Below, piece after piece: positions 16,592 to 26,196 of a stretch of 64,000 nt of DNA. The translations under genes and the position numbers were made by a program. The notes below the pieces were generated by a model that was not told where the DNA came from, did no database searches, and saw only the letters and a list, made by a program, of their open reading frames with translations. The DNA lies in assembly GCF_019219075.1 (NCBI RefSeq), contig NZ_JAHUWJ010000004.1:248001-312000 (forward strand), read 5' to 3'. Each line of letters opens with the position of its first letter. Within the stretch, counting starts at the first letter, position 1. The DNA comes from Chitinophaga sp. sic0106 (GTDB lineage Bacteria; Bacteroidota; Bacteroidia; Chitinophagales; Chitinophagaceae).

Positions 16592-16906
16592 AAGTGAATG
16601 GTTTTATAATGATGAAATATGTTGACCCTTTACAGGACTGTGCTGCTCTCAATGCATAACAAGTCCGGAATTTGTTTGTTCATCTGAACATCACAAAGGT
16701 CTCCAATTGCCGGACGGATGCAAATGCACTAAATATTGAAAATGATGTACAAATTGTGCTTTACTAAGTTAATGAATTCGGATCGAAGGGGAAACAGGTT
16801 AATTAATCAGCATTTTTTTTCAAATAACACAAACATTATGCATAATTAATTGTTTATCTGTCGGATGAATCCAAAAATGGCGGCGTTGCTCAGAAATGTA
16901 CTTCGT
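16592..16906. other. Divergent intergenic region yceI / TolC
   Basis: About 300 bases between divergently transcribed units, AT-rich near 16740-16860. It must hold promoters for both directions, but I find no exact TAnnTTTG match on either strand and no strong hairpin. Confidence 0.35.
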
Positions 16907-18376
16907 ATGAAACAATTCCCAGTCATCATCATTCCGTTTATACTCGCTGTTCCAGCTTACGCCCAGGATGCAGGGAAGGAGCTCTCATTAAAAGATTGTT
17001 ACCGCATCGCCAAACAGGGCAATATCGTGGTGCAGCAGGCGCAGCACTCGCTCAAAGCCAGGGAGTACTCCCTGCAGGCAAACAACCGCGCCTACTTCCC
17101 CAAGGTAGACGTGCTCGCAGGGTATAACTACCTAGGTAAGCCGCTGGAAATTAATTTACAACAGGTGAAGAACGGGGTGGTAGACGGCTCTTCTGCACAA
17201 GCAGTGAATACCGCCAATGAAGTGTTCCATCAGATCACAGGTCAGGACCTGCCGCAGGCGGTGAAAGACAAAATCTCTACTGCCACCAAAGGTATCCTCA
17301 ACACGGCGTACCCGGATTACAATCCTCAACTCGCAAAGCAATCCTACTTTACCGCTGGCGTGTTTGTGCGTCAACCTATTTATATGGGCGGAAAAATTGC
17401 CTCCGCGCAGGAACTGGCACGCACCAACGTACAGGCGGGCGAATTCAATCAGCAACTGGTAGAAAAGGAACTGACTTTTGGCATCAGCGCACAATACCTC
17501 CGCATTCTCTATCTCAATACCATCCTGGCACACGAGGCCATCATTCTGAAAGCTTTCGAAAAAAATAAAGCCTACGCCGCCTCACTGAAAAAGAACCAGA
17601 TACTGCCGCCATACCTGCTCAACTGGGCAAACGTTTCCTACACGCAGGCTGCTAACCGTTACGCGAACCTGCAGCTGGACAAGCGCAACGCCATCCTGGA
17701 ACTGAATAAGCTGTTGGGGCAGCCGCTTAATACGCCGCTGGTCATCAATGATACCCTGCGCTACGGCGCTTATGATGTAGTTACCAGCGAGGAACCGGCA
17801 GCCATACAGCTGGATAACAACGCTACCTACCGGCTCGTGGCCAATGCCACGGACCAGGCGAAAGTAGCGGTGAAGGCAACCCGCTCGTTGTCGCTCCCTA
17901 ATATTTTTGCCATTGGTAACGTGAACGTATACCAGAAAGACCTGCCGGTGACCATACCTCCCTGGATGGTAGGCGTAGAGCTGCAATGGAATATCTTCGA
18001 CGGCTTCTCCCGCGTAAAGCGCACCCGCGCCAGTGAGCAACTGGTAGAGGAAGCGAAGCTGGCAGCGGAAAATACAAAGACTAACCTGGAACTACGGCTG
18101 GCAGTGGCTAAAAACAAAATGCAGTCCCTGCAAAATGAAGTGGCCTCCCTGGACAGTGCACGGCAACAGGCGCGGCTCACCACCGTCCTGATTACCGACC
18201 GGATGGAAAATCAGCTCTCCTCCGTAAAGGATGTCAATGACGCCCTCCTGATGGAAGAAGAAATGGAGAAAATATATTATACCGCCGTATTGGGTTACTA
18301 CCTGGCAATGGCCGAATACTGGAACGTACTGGGCACTCCCGAGGAGTTTGCCGTTTACATTGACGGAACGAAATAA
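16907..18376 (+). CDS. TolC-family outer-membrane efflux protein
   Basis: Outer-membrane channel component of a tripartite exporter, about 489 residues. The chosen ATG gives a clean signal peptide (MKQFPVIIIPFILAVPAYAQ); a longer start at 16865 is possible. The mature protein begins with the OEP-type segment ELSLKDCYRIAKQGN. It continues with the long alternating helices of the TolC barrel-tunnel, and WMVGVELQWNIFDGFSR is a typical second-repeat motif. It is the first gene of a four-gene unit (TolC, HlyD, permease, permease). Confidence 0.92.
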   Translation: MKQFPVIIIPFILAVPAYAQDAGKELSLKDCYRIAKQGNIVVQQAQHSLKAREYSLQANNRAYFPKVDVLAGYNYLGKPLEINLQQVKNGVVDGSSAQAVNTANEVFHQITGQDLPQAVKDKISTATKGILNTAYPDYNPQLAKQSYFTAGVFVRQPIYMGGKIASAQELARTNVQAGEFNQQLVEKELTFGISAQYLRILYLNTILAHEAIILKAFEKNKAYAASLKKNQILPPYLLNWANVSYTQAANRYANLQLDKRNAILELNKLLGQPLNTPLVINDTLRYGAYDVVTSEEPAAIQLDNNATYRLVANATDQAKVAVKATRSLSLPNIFAIGNVNVYQKDLPVTIPPWMVGVELQWNIFDGFSRVKRTRASEQLVEEAKLAAENTKTNLELRLAVAKNKMQSLQNEVASLDSARQQARLTTVLITDRMENQLSSVKDVNDALLMEEEMEKIYYTAVLGYYLAMAEYWNVLGTPEEFAVYIDGTK

Positions 18377-18386
18377 ACGCATACAG

Positions 18387-19376
18387 ATGAGGAACTTTCT
18401 AAAAAATTACTGGGCTTTACTTGTTCCCATTATCATTATTATCATCGCCCTTTTCTTCTTTGTGAAGAAGCCGGCAGCTACGGATGATTCGGTAATAGGA
18501 ATGGTTGATGCCGACTACGTGGATGTTGCAGCGGAATTTCCCGGCAGGCTGGATAGTTTGCTGGTAAGACAAGGGGATACCATCCGTAAAGGCCAGCTGC
18601 TCGGCGTTTTGCGTTCTACGGAAATCAATGCTATCCGCAACCAGGCGTTGGCGGCCATTGATGCGGCGCAGGCCCAGCTCACCTTATTACAGAAAGGTGC
18701 CAGGCCGGAAGTCATCCAGGCGGCCAACAACCTCTATAAGATTACGCAGGACCAGTATGAGCTGATGCAGAAAACGTACAAGCGCATGGAAAACCTGTTT
18801 AGTGATGAAGTGATTTCCGGCCAGGAAAAAGACCTGGTATATTTTAAGCTACAGGCATCCAAAAAAGAAATGGAGACGGCCAAACTCAACGTGGAAATGC
18901 TGGAGCAGGGCCGCCGGCCGGAGCTGATTCAGGCCGCAGCCGCCATTCTTACACAGGCGCGCGAAGGCTATGAACTCACCAAAGCACTTTCTGATAATAC
19001 GTATATCCATGCCCCGTCTGATGGTATTATTTCTTCCATGGTGATCTCCGAAGGAGAAATAGTGTCCATTGGTTATCCGCTGATCACGATACAAAAACCG
19101 GAGACATACCATATGCGCTTCAACATCCGTCAGGATCAGATGAACAAGCTCAAACTGGGTACAGTGGTGAAAATGACGGTGCCTGGCTGTGAACCTGAAA
19201 AATTTGAAGCGAAGGTCCACGAAGTTTCACCTTCGCTCACCTTTGCTAACTGGGTGCCGGTAAAGGCCAAAGGCGATTTTGAACTGCGGACTTTTACTGT
19301 CGATTTTAAACCCGTAAACGAAGCTGCCATCAATGGTTTGAGACCAGGTATGACCGCGAGTATGAATCTGCCATGA
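18387..19376 (+). CDS. HlyD-family membrane-fusion protein
   Basis: Periplasmic adaptor of 329 residues. One N-terminal helix (LLVPIIIIIIALFFFV) anchors it in the inner membrane. The biotinyl-lipoyl half motifs flank a helical hairpin (about residues 75-180), as in HlyD/YbhG/EmrA proteins (SLLVRQGDTIRKGQLLG; later APSDGIISSMVISEGEIV). The ATG at 18387 is 10 bases after the TolC stop. Its last 4 bases overlap the start of the first permease (ATGA), which implies translational coupling. Confidence 0.92.
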   Translation: MRNFLKNYWALLVPIIIIIIALFFFVKKPAATDDSVIGMVDADYVDVAAEFPGRLDSLLVRQGDTIRKGQLLGVLRSTEINAIRNQALAAIDAAQAQLTLLQKGARPEVIQAANNLYKITQDQYELMQKTYKRMENLFSDEVISGQEKDLVYFKLQASKKEMETAKLNVEMLEQGRRPELIQAAAAILTQAREGYELTKALSDNTYIHAPSDGIISSMVISEGEIVSIGYPLITIQKPETYHMRFNIRQDQMNKLKLGTVVKMTVPGCEPEKFEAKVHEVSPSLTFANWVPVKAKGDFELRTFTVDFKPVNEAAINGLRPGMTASMNLP

Positions 19377-20542
19377 TAAAAGGGGTATATAGCATCTACA
19401 TCCGTGAATGGAAGCGGATACTCACCCTGCCGGTACACTATGTGGTGCTGCTGGTAGTGCCGGTGATCATCTGTACCATTTACGCCCTGATTTATAACAA
19501 CAAATTTGCGCAGGACCTTCCCGTAGCGGTTTGGGATGAGTCGCACTCGCCGCTGTCGCGACAGTTTACCTTTATGCTGGAAGAAACGGAATCGATCCAT
19601 ATCACCAGGCAGGTAAACAGCTATGCGGAAATCGAAGCACTGATGAAAAGTGGGGAGATCCTGGCTGCCGTACACTTTCCGCCGCGCATGGATAATGATA
19701 TCAAAAGCCGGCATCCTACAACTGTTACACTTTATGCCAACGCAGCGTCGCTGGTTACTTCCAAGCTGATCTACAAAGATGCGGCGCAGGTGATTATTAC
19801 CGCTGGTTCGGGCGTGATCCTGCAGAAGTTCGTGAAAACGGGTATGCCTGCCGGGCGAGCTATGGCGCTGGTATTGCCGGTGAACCTGCATTCCTGGGTG
19901 CTGTATAATCCCCGGTATGATTACCAGGCTTACCTGGTGCCTGGCCTCATTGCTGTTGCGTTGCAGATGATGATCATCATGGTAGCCATTCTTACTTTGA
20001 ATTATGAGAGAAGTCTGGGAACCCTGGAAGAATTGCGCGGGCAGGCCGGTGGTTCGGCATCGGTGGCCATTATGGGTAAGTCGCTCGCACATTTATCGAT
20101 GGCCTGGGTCAATTACCTGCTCGTCACCTGCATCATGTTCCCCATATTCGCCGGTGGCCTCATTGCCAGCAACTGGCCGCTGTTTGTGATGTATACACTG
20201 CTGGCTGTCGCATGTATAGGTTTTGGAATGATGGTATCTTCTATCTTTAACGATGTGATGCTGGCCTGCGATATAGGTCTGTTCTATACCTCACCGGCAT
20301 TCGTATTCAGCGGCTTTACTTTTCCGCGATGGGGTATGCCCTGGTTTGATCAGTACTATGCGATGCTGATGCCTTTTACCCCTTTTCTGGATTCCCTCTT
20401 TAAGGTGTATTTCATGCGGTTGCCATTATTATATTGTTATAAAGAGATGGGGCACCTGCTGCTATTTATAGTGCTTACGTACCCGGTGGCTATTATCGTC
20501 TTTCAGCGGAAGCTGAATAAACTTGTTGTACAACATGCCTGA
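19373..20542 (+). CDS. ABC-2 type permease, first of two
   Basis: 389-residue ABC-2/YhhJ-type membrane protein. One N-terminal helix is followed by a large extracytoplasmic domain (about residues 45-180) and five C-terminal helices, the classic YbhS/YbhR layout. The motif RSLGTLEELRGQ resembles the coupling-helix region, where such permeases contact an ATPase. It overlaps the HlyD gene by 4 bases and the second permease by 8. No ATP-binding subunit is encoded here. Confidence 0.9.
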   Translation: MIKGVYSIYIREWKRILTLPVHYVVLLVVPVIICTIYALIYNNKFAQDLPVAVWDESHSPLSRQFTFMLEETESIHITRQVNSYAEIEALMKSGEILAAVHFPPRMDNDIKSRHPTTVTLYANAASLVTSKLIYKDAAQVIITAGSGVILQKFVKTGMPAGRAMALVLPVNLHSWVLYNPRYDYQAYLVPGLIAVALQMMIIMVAILTLNYERSLGTLEELRGQAGGSASVAIMGKSLAHLSMAWVNYLLVTCIMFPIFAGGLIASNWPLFVMYTLLAVACIGFGMMVSSIFNDVMLACDIGLFYTSPAFVFSGFTFPRWGMPWFDQYYAMLMPFTPFLDSLFKVYFMRLPLLYCYKEMGHLLLFIVLTYPVAIIVFQRKLNKLVVQHA

Positions 20543-21707
20543 TTTTTTTGGTAACATAGGACGCGTGTTTCTTCGTGAACTGAAGCTGATAGCCTCGGAT
20601 CATAGTCTTACTCTTACCTTGCTGCTGGCGCCGCTGATCTATGCTTTCTTTTACGGCAGCATTTATCAGTATAAGGTGGAAGAGCAGGTGATGCTGGGGG
20701 TGGTGGATGAAGATAATACCGACCTTTCACGGACCTTCATAGAGCAGGTGGGCAACCTCCAGATTACGAAACTGGTCAGGGCAGCCAATATACAGGATGC
20801 CGAAAAAATCATGTATTACGGTGATACACAAGGGTACCTGTTTCTGCCCAAGGGTATGGAGAAAAACCTGCTGGGCTTAAAGCAGGCAGATGTAGTGCTG
20901 GTGGTGAACGGGGCGCGTTTCCTGCCTTCCAGTGAGCTGGCCATGGGCATTACCAATATTGGCATGGCTGTAGGAGCGGGGGTGCGATTGAAATATAACC
21001 AGATGCAGGGAAATAATAATGAGATTGCCATGCGGGAAACCATGCCGGTGAATTTTGATTACCGGCCGGTGTATAATACACGTTCCAGTTATGGTGGCTT
21101 TCTACTGCCGGGGCTGCTGGCGCTGATTTTGCAGCAAACACTGCTGATTGGGCTGGCGGAAAGCGTGGCGCTGGACAGGCAACGGAAACACCTGGGGCAG
21201 GTGATCGGCATGGCGGGTAATAGCCTGTCTACCGCGCTCTGGGGGAAATCGCTCTTTTACTTTATCCTTTTCTGTGGTTACGCTGCCTTCTTTATGACCG
21301 TCAATTACCGTACACTGGATATCCCTTTCCGGGGGCATCCGCTGGATGTATCCATTGCTTTTATTTTATTTATATTGACGTTAATCCCGATGGGCTTTAT
21401 GTTAGGCACTTTGTTTAAGGGGCAACTGCTCACAGCCCAGCTAATGGTGTTTTCTACCTATCCTTTTTTTCTGCTGAGTGGCCTTGCCTGGCCTTATGAT
21501 TCCCTGCCCAGGGGCATGCAGCTGCTTTCGTCTTTGCTGCCTACCACGCCGTTTCTGAAAATCTATATTGCTATTGTGCAGTCAGGGGCTGGTTTGGGAG
21601 ATAATATAGTGTCTGTGGTGCACCTGCTCTTGCTATGGGTGTTTTATGTGTCGCTCGCGCTATGGCGACTCTCATTTATCCGTCGGAAGGAAGCAGTATT
21701 ATCCTAA
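20535..21707 (+). CDS. ABC-2 type permease, second of two
   Basis: 390-residue homologue of the preceding permease, with the same one-helix, periplasmic-domain, five-helix plan (GRVFLRELKLIASDHSL at the N-terminus; LDRQRKHLGQVIGMAG at the coupling region). ATG 20535 is preferred over in-frame TTG codons just upstream. It is the last gene of the exporter unit, and a nuclease gene starts 21 bases later. The two permeases probably form a heterodimer. The nucleotide-binding partner would have to come from elsewhere. Confidence 0.9.
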   Translation: MPDFFGNIGRVFLRELKLIASDHSLTLTLLLAPLIYAFFYGSIYQYKVEEQVMLGVVDEDNTDLSRTFIEQVGNLQITKLVRAANIQDAEKIMYYGDTQGYLFLPKGMEKNLLGLKQADVVLVVNGARFLPSSELAMGITNIGMAVGAGVRLKYNQMQGNNNEIAMRETMPVNFDYRPVYNTRSSYGGFLLPGLLALILQQTLLIGLAESVALDRQRKHLGQVIGMAGNSLSTALWGKSLFYFILFCGYAAFFMTVNYRTLDIPFRGHPLDVSIAFILFILTLIPMGFMLGTLFKGQLLTAQLMVFSTYPFFLLSGLAWPYDSLPRGMQLLSSLLPTTPFLKIYIAIVQSGAGLGDNIVSVVHLLLLWVFYVSLALWRLSFIRRKEAVLS

Positions 21708-21728
21708 ATACAATATCTTTGTTGGAGG

Positions 21729-23084
21729 ATGTATGCAATTGTAGATATAGAAACTACTGGTGGCCATGCCAGTGCCAACGGAATTACGGAAATAGCCATT
21801 TTTGTATATGATGGCAGCGGGCTGGTACAGCAGTACGATACGCTTGTAAACCCTGGAATTCCCATTCCTCATTACATCAGCAGTCTGACAGGCATCACCA
21901 ATGAAATGGTGGCCGATGCCCCTCCGTTTGAAGCGGTTGCGCCGCTGGTGCATAGTCTGCTTAAGGACAATATTTTCGTTGCTCATAATGTAAATTTTGA
22001 TTATTCGTTTGTGCAGCACCACCTGAAGGCTGCCGGCTATGAGCTGGACAGCCGTAAGCTTTGTACGGTGCGGCTGGGACGTAAAATATTCCCGGGTTTA
22101 CAGTCTTATAGCCTGGGCAACATCTGCCGGCATTTTCAGATTCCGGTTAATGGCCGGCACCGCGCTGCCGGCGATGCGGAGGCCACCATGAAACTGTTTG
22201 CCATGATGCTGGCACAGGATAAGGCCAACGCTATATCAGGTGCCCTAAAAGGCGGCTCCAAAGAACAATTCCTGCCACCTAACCTGCCACCAGAGCAGGT
22301 GAAGGACCTGCCCAGTGTACCCGGCGTATATTATTTTCATGATCAGAAAGACAAAGTGGTGTATGTGGGTAAGGCCAAGGACCTGAAAAAGCGGGTAAAC
22401 AGCCACTTTACCGGTAACAACCCCGGGAGGCAGCGACAGAATTTCTTACGCACTATTCATCGTATTTCCTGCCAGCCTACGGCCACTGAACTGATGGCCG
22501 GTATTCTGGAGTCGGTGGAGATCAAGCGGCTGTGGCCAGCATTCAACGCCGCGCAAAAGCGGATCGAATACCGCTACGGCTTATACCTGTTTGAGGACCA
22601 GATGGGCTACATGCGGATCGTGATTGAAAAGCGAAGAAAGCATTCCCATCCTGTGCATAGTTTCAATTTGCTGGTAGATGGTCATCGCATCCTGCGTGCA
22701 TTGATCAGGGAGTTTGAGTTGTGTCCCAAATTATGTTTTTTACAAAAGAACGATGGTACCTGCGCAGGTATCACGGCAGGTACATGCAATGGGGCATGCC
22801 GCAGGGAAGAAAGTGCTGTCGCGTATAACAACCGGGTAGTGTCGGCAGTAGCCTATCTGCAGGATCAGCAGCCATCTGTCACCATTTACGATAAGGGACT
22901 GACACCGGGAGAACGGAGTTGTATCCTGATGGAGAAAGGTAAGTTTTATGGGATGGGGTATTTCCCGGGGCACCTGGAGCATACTAACCCAATGGCTATA
23001 CGTGATTACCTGACGCCTTATCCTGAAAACGAAACCATCATAGGTCTGCTAAGGCCTTACGCGTCGGGCGTTTCAGCAGAATAA
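21729..23084 (+). CDS. DEDDh exonuclease fused to GIY-YIG nuclease domain
   Basis: 451 residues. Residues 1-170 form a DnaQ-like 3'-5' exonuclease (Asp6 and Glu8 in VDIETTGG, then HNVNFDYSF, and HRAAGDAEAT for the last His/Asp). Residues ~195-280 form a UvrC/Cho-like GIY-YIG endonuclease (PGVYYFHD, VVYVGKAKDLKKRV). A C-terminal part has clustered cysteines (LCPKLCFLQ, then CAGITAGTCNGAC) similar to the UvrC Cys region. Such fusions are known in Bacteroidota and Actinobacteria and are thought to act in DNA repair. The start is set by GGAGG 4-8 bases upstream, a rare clear Shine-Dalgarno. Confidence 0.9.
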   Translation: MYAIVDIETTGGHASANGITEIAIFVYDGSGLVQQYDTLVNPGIPIPHYISSLTGITNEMVADAPPFEAVAPLVHSLLKDNIFVAHNVNFDYSFVQHHLKAAGYELDSRKLCTVRLGRKIFPGLQSYSLGNICRHFQIPVNGRHRAAGDAEATMKLFAMMLAQDKANAISGALKGGSKEQFLPPNLPPEQVKDLPSVPGVYYFHDQKDKVVYVGKAKDLKKRVNSHFTGNNPGRQRQNFLRTIHRISCQPTATELMAGILESVEIKRLWPAFNAAQKRIEYRYGLYLFEDQMGYMRIVIEKRRKHSHPVHSFNLLVDGHRILRALIREFELCPKLCFLQKNDGTCAGITAGTCNGACRREESAVAYNNRVVSAVAYLQDQQPSVTIYDKGLTPGERSCILMEKGKFYGMGYFPGHLEHTNPMAIRDYLTPYPENETIIGLLRPYASGVSAE

Positions 23085-23130
23085 TCAGAAAATTTATAGC
23101 ACGGATGTAGCATTACATCTGATTCCTGCA

Positions 23131-23138
23131 TACTTTTG
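23131..23138 (+). promoter_or_regulatory. Bacteroidota -7 promoter box (purC)
   Basis: TACTTTTG matches TAnnTTTG and lies 46 bases before the purC start codon. No obvious PurR-type operator is seen. Confidence 0.6.
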
Positions 23139-23184
23139 CAGCTCGTAAAAGTCTTTTAATCTTTATTTATTATAAAATTTATTC

Positions 23185-24114
23185 ATGTTAGAGCCAAGAT
23201 TCAACCTGCCAGGTCAAACCGCTTTCTATAAAGGGAAAGTACGTGATGTATATACCATTGAGGACAAGCTCATGGTAATGGTTGTTAGCGATCGTATCTC
23301 TGCATTTGACGTAGTACTGCCCCGGCCCATTCCTTATAAGGGTCAGGTGCTGAACCAGGTAGCTGCTATCATGCTGGAAGCCACTAAAGACATTGTGCCT
23401 AACTGGGTAAAATCCACTCCGCTGCCTAATGTTACTATCGGGTTGAAATGCGAAACCTTCCCGGTGGAAATGGTGGTGCGTGGTAACCTTACCGGCCATG
23501 CCTGGAGAACTTACAAAACAGGTGAACGTGTACTTTGCGGCGTTACTATGCCGGAAGGACTGAAAGAAAATGATTACTTCCCTACACCTATTATCACCCC
23601 TACTACCAAGGCACATGAAGGTCATGATGAGGACATCTCCCGTGAAGAAATCATTGCCCGTGGTTTGGTGAGCAGGGAAGATTACGAGCAACTGGAAAAA
23701 TACACCCTGGCCTTGTTCCAGAAGGGTAAGGAGCTGGCTGCTGCACGTGGCCTGATCCTGGTGGATACCAAATATGAGTTCGGTAAACATGGTGAGCAGA
23801 TTGTGGTGATTGATGAAATTCATACCCCTGATTCTTCCCGTTACTTCTACGCAGAAGGCTACGAAGAAAACCAGCAGGCCGGTAAACCACAACGTCAGCT
23901 CAGTAAAGAGTTTGTTCGCGAGTGGCTGATGGCAAATGGTTTCCAGGGTAAAGACGGTCAAGCCGTTCCTGAAATGACGGATGAATTCGTACATACCGTT
24001 AGCGAACGTTATATCGAGCTGTTCGAAAAAATCACTGGTCGGACTTTTGTTAAGGAAGATGTGACGCAAGCAGATGCAGAAGCAAGGATAGTAGCGGCGC
24101 TGAAAGCTCAATAA
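23185..24114 (+). CDS. purC: SAICAR synthetase
   Basis: Phosphoribosylaminoimidazole-succinocarboxamide synthase of 309 residues. It joins aspartate to CAIR using ATP in purine synthesis. Family motifs are visible: [20 protein letters not shown] (ATP site), [26 protein letters not shown], and [19 protein letters not shown]. The length fits the longer SAICAR synthetase type. It stands alone here without other pur genes. It has its own promoter and a strong downstream terminator. Confidence 0.97.
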   Translation: MLEPRFNLPGQTAFYKGKVRDVYTIEDKLMVMVVSDRISAFDVVLPRPIPYKGQVLNQVAAIMLEATKDIVPNWVKSTPLPNVTIGLKCETFPVEMVVRGNLTGHAWRTYKTGERVLCGVTMPEGLKENDYFPTPIITPTTKAHEGHDEDISREEIIARGLVSREDYEQLEKYTLALFQKGKELAAARGLILVDTKYEFGKHGEQIVVIDEIHTPDSSRYFYAEGYEENQQAGKPQRQLSKEFVREWLMANGFQGKDGQAVPEMTDEFVHTVSERYIELFEKITGRTFVKEDVTQADAEARIVAALKAQ

Positions 24115-24119
24115 ACTAT

Positions 24120-24144
24120 GTAGAGCCACAATGCTTGTGGCTCC
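24120..24144 (+). repeat. GTAGAGCC palindrome family, copy 1
   Basis: Perfect 9-bp stem GAGCCACAA/TTGTGGCTC around a TGC loop, preceded by GT and followed by CTCG. It is homologous to the copy at 54385-54409, in which stem positions 6 and 8 have changed on both sides so pairing is kept. Confidence 0.7.
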
Positions 24145-24145
24145 T

Positions 24146-24190
24146 CGCTCTGATCCTGCTGATCGGCAGGATCAGAGCGTTTTTATTTTG
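24146..24190 (+). terminator. purC terminator
   Basis: Perfect 14-bp stem (24146-24159 with 24166-24179) followed by TTTTTATTTT. It is embedded between two copies of the GTAGAGCC palindrome. Confidence 0.9.
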
Positions 24191-24202
24191 TAGGGGACCA
24201 TT

Positions 24203-24227
24203 GGAACCTCAAGCATTGCGGCTCTAC
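24203..24227 (-). repeat. GTAGAGCC palindrome family, copy 2 (degenerate)
   Basis: On the minus strand it reads GTAGAGCCGCAATGCTTG, matching copy 1 at 17 of 18 positions, but the right arm (AGGTTCC) has lost pairing. It faces copy 1 across the purC terminator. Confidence 0.6.
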
Positions 24228-24271
24228 GGGTCCGCCCATCATTTCCCCGCTCTCCATATCTCATAATGTCC

Positions 24272-24279
24272 TATTTTTG
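24272..24279 (+). promoter_or_regulatory. Bacteroidota -7 promoter box (ABC exporter)
   Basis: TATTTTTG fits TAnnTTTG and ends 20 bases before the TTG start of the ABC exporter gene. Confidence 0.5.
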
Positions 24280-24299
24280 CTTTTCAAACAGATAGGCTT

Positions 24300-26096
24300 T
24301 TGAAACATCTAGCGGCACTGAACAAATACTTTATCCAGCATAAATGGCGGCTAATCCTGGGATTGCTGTTTACCGCCATTTCGATTATATTCAGCGTATT
24401 CCAACCCATTATGGTCCGTCAGATCTTTGATCTGCTGTCCCACAACCTGGATGAATACCGGCTGCTGGAAAATACGCCGTTGAGCGGTATGTTCAAGGGC
24501 AGTTTTTCACAGATCCTGGCCTTTTATGGCGTGAGTATTTTGATCTTCGCATTACTCAGTGGTTTCTTCCTGTTTCTGCAACGGCAAACGCTTATTGTGA
24601 TGAGCCGTCATATTGAGTTCGGTCTAAAAAATGACATCTACCAACATTATCAGCGGCTGGACCTCAACTTCTTCAAGATGCACCGTACCGGTGACCTGAT
24701 GAGCCGTATCACCGAAGACGTATCACGTGTACGTATGTACGTAGGGCCTGCCATCATGTACGCCTCCCGTACCTTGTTTTTGATTGTGATTATCATTTAT
24801 CTGATGATAGATGTAAACCCGCTCCTTACGCTGTATACCTTATCGCCACTGCCTTTTCTGGCAATCACCATCTACTACGTAAACCGGATTATTCATAAAA
24901 AGAGTGAACGCATCCAAACACAGTTATCTGGTATCACCAGTATTGCGCAGGAGTCGTATTCCGGGATCAGGGTGATCAAATCCTACGTGCAGGAAGATGC
25001 CAGCACGAAGCATTTCGAGGAGGCGAGTGAGGAATATAAGCAGAGTTCAATTAGTCTGGCTAAAACCGATGCCTTGTTTCAACCCGCTATGGCGCTGATG
25101 ATCGGGCTTAGCGTGATTCTGACTATTTTCATCGGAGGGATACAGGTGATTGCCGGCAACATTACCGTTGGTAACCTGGCGGAGTTTGTGATTTATGTAA
25201 ACATGCTGATGTTTCCGTTTTTCTCCATCGGGATGGTGGCCTCTATGATACAGCGCGCGGCAGCCTCACAGCAACGCATAAACGAATTCCTGGAAATCAA
25301 ACCGGAAATAACGGATACGGCTACTGCAAAGCCGGTAGCGATCAATGGAGAAGTGCGACTCGAAGCCGTGACATTTACTTACCCGCATACCGGCATTACT
25401 GCCATAAAGGATTTCAATCTCCATATAAAACCAGGAGAAAAAATTGCAGTGATAGGCCGTACAGGCTCAGGGAAAAGCACGCTGGCGCAGCTGTTGATCC
25501 GTATGTATGATCCGCAGCAGGGCAAAGTAGTGATGGGTGGTACCGATATCCGGCAGATTCCACTGGAAAACCTGCGTGGTCAGATCAGCTATGTGCCGCA
25601 GGATGTGTTCCTGTTTTCCGACACGGTTGCCAATAATATCCGCTTCGGTGATCCGGTGGCCGATCTGGCAAAAGTACAGCAGGTAGCGCGGCAAGCCTCC
25701 GTAGAAAAAGATATCCTGGGATTCAGCGAAGGCTTTGAAACAGCCATAGGGGAGAGAGGCGTTACCCTCAGCGGCGGACAGAAGCAACGTATTTCTATTG
25801 CCCGCGCCCTTATCAAAAATCCGCAGCTGCTGATTTTCGACGACTGCCTCTCCGCCGTAGATGCCCGCACAGAAAAAGAAATTATAGGTAACCTTTACGC
25901 CTATCTGAAAGATAAAACTGCTATCATTATCACTCACCGTATTTTCGCGTTGTTTGAGTTCAATAAAATCATCGTAATGGATGAAGGACGCATCGCAGAA
26001 GCGGGAACGCATGAAGAATTATTGTCATTAAATGGCTACTACGCAGAGTTATTCGCACGCCAGCAATCCGGCGAAGAAGAGCCGCTAACTGAGTAG
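24300..26096 (+). CDS. ABC exporter, fused permease and ATPase (MsbA-like)
   Basis: 598-residue half-transporter. It has six membrane helices (residues ~15-320, ABC_membrane domain) and then an ATPase domain: Walker A GRTGSGKST, Q-loop SYVPQDVFLF, signature LSGGQKQRISIARAL, Walker B LLIFDDCLSAVD and H-loop IIITHR. It should work as a homodimer exporting lipid, drug or peptide; substrate not determinable. The start appears to be TTG at 24300, because no ATG precedes the first helix (KHLAALNKYFIQHKWRLILG) and the only upstream ATG reads into a stop. Confidence 0.92.
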   Translation: MKHLAALNKYFIQHKWRLILGLLFTAISIIFSVFQPIMVRQIFDLLSHNLDEYRLLENTPLSGMFKGSFSQILAFYGVSILIFALLSGFFLFLQRQTLIVMSRHIEFGLKNDIYQHYQRLDLNFFKMHRTGDLMSRITEDVSRVRMYVGPAIMYASRTLFLIVIIIYLMIDVNPLLTLYTLSPLPFLAITIYYVNRIIHKKSERIQTQLSGITSIAQESYSGIRVIKSYVQEDASTKHFEEASEEYKQSSISLAKTDALFQPAMALMIGLSVILTIFIGGIQVIAGNITVGNLAEFVIYVNMLMFPFFSIGMVASMIQRAAASQQRINEFLEIKPEITDTATAKPVAINGEVRLEAVTFTYPHTGITAIKDFNLHIKPGEKIAVIGRTGSGKSTLAQLLIRMYDPQQGKVVMGGTDIRQIPLENLRGQISYVPQDVFLFSDTVANNIRFGDPVADLAKVQQVARQASVEKDILGFSEGFETAIGERGVTLSGGQKQRISIARALIKNPQLLIFDDCLSAVDARTEKEIIGNLYAYLKDKTAIIITHRIFALFEFNKIIVMDEGRIAEAGTHEELLSLNGYYAELFARQQSGEEEPLTE

Positions 26097-26196
26097 TAAT
26101 CACGGGCTTGTATACACGCTGCAGTGGGCGCTCCACCCAAGGTTTTATGATTTTTCAAAATCATTTAAAATTATTTTGATATTTGTAAAACAATAG

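Noticed and set aside
19136..20092. A 318-codon minus-strand open frame across the HlyD/permease junction
   Set aside because: It crosses two coupled genes and contains no membrane or catalytic motif; the plus strand is clearly coding.
23188..24129. A 313-codon minus-strand open frame opposite purC
   Set aside because: It mirrors purC almost end to end; purC has unmistakable family motifs and a promoter on the plus strand.
24120..24227. Facing GTAGAGCC repeats as the ends of an insertion sequence
   Set aside because: Only a terminator lies between them; no transposase, no target-site duplication is visible, and the same palindrome occurs singly elsewhere.
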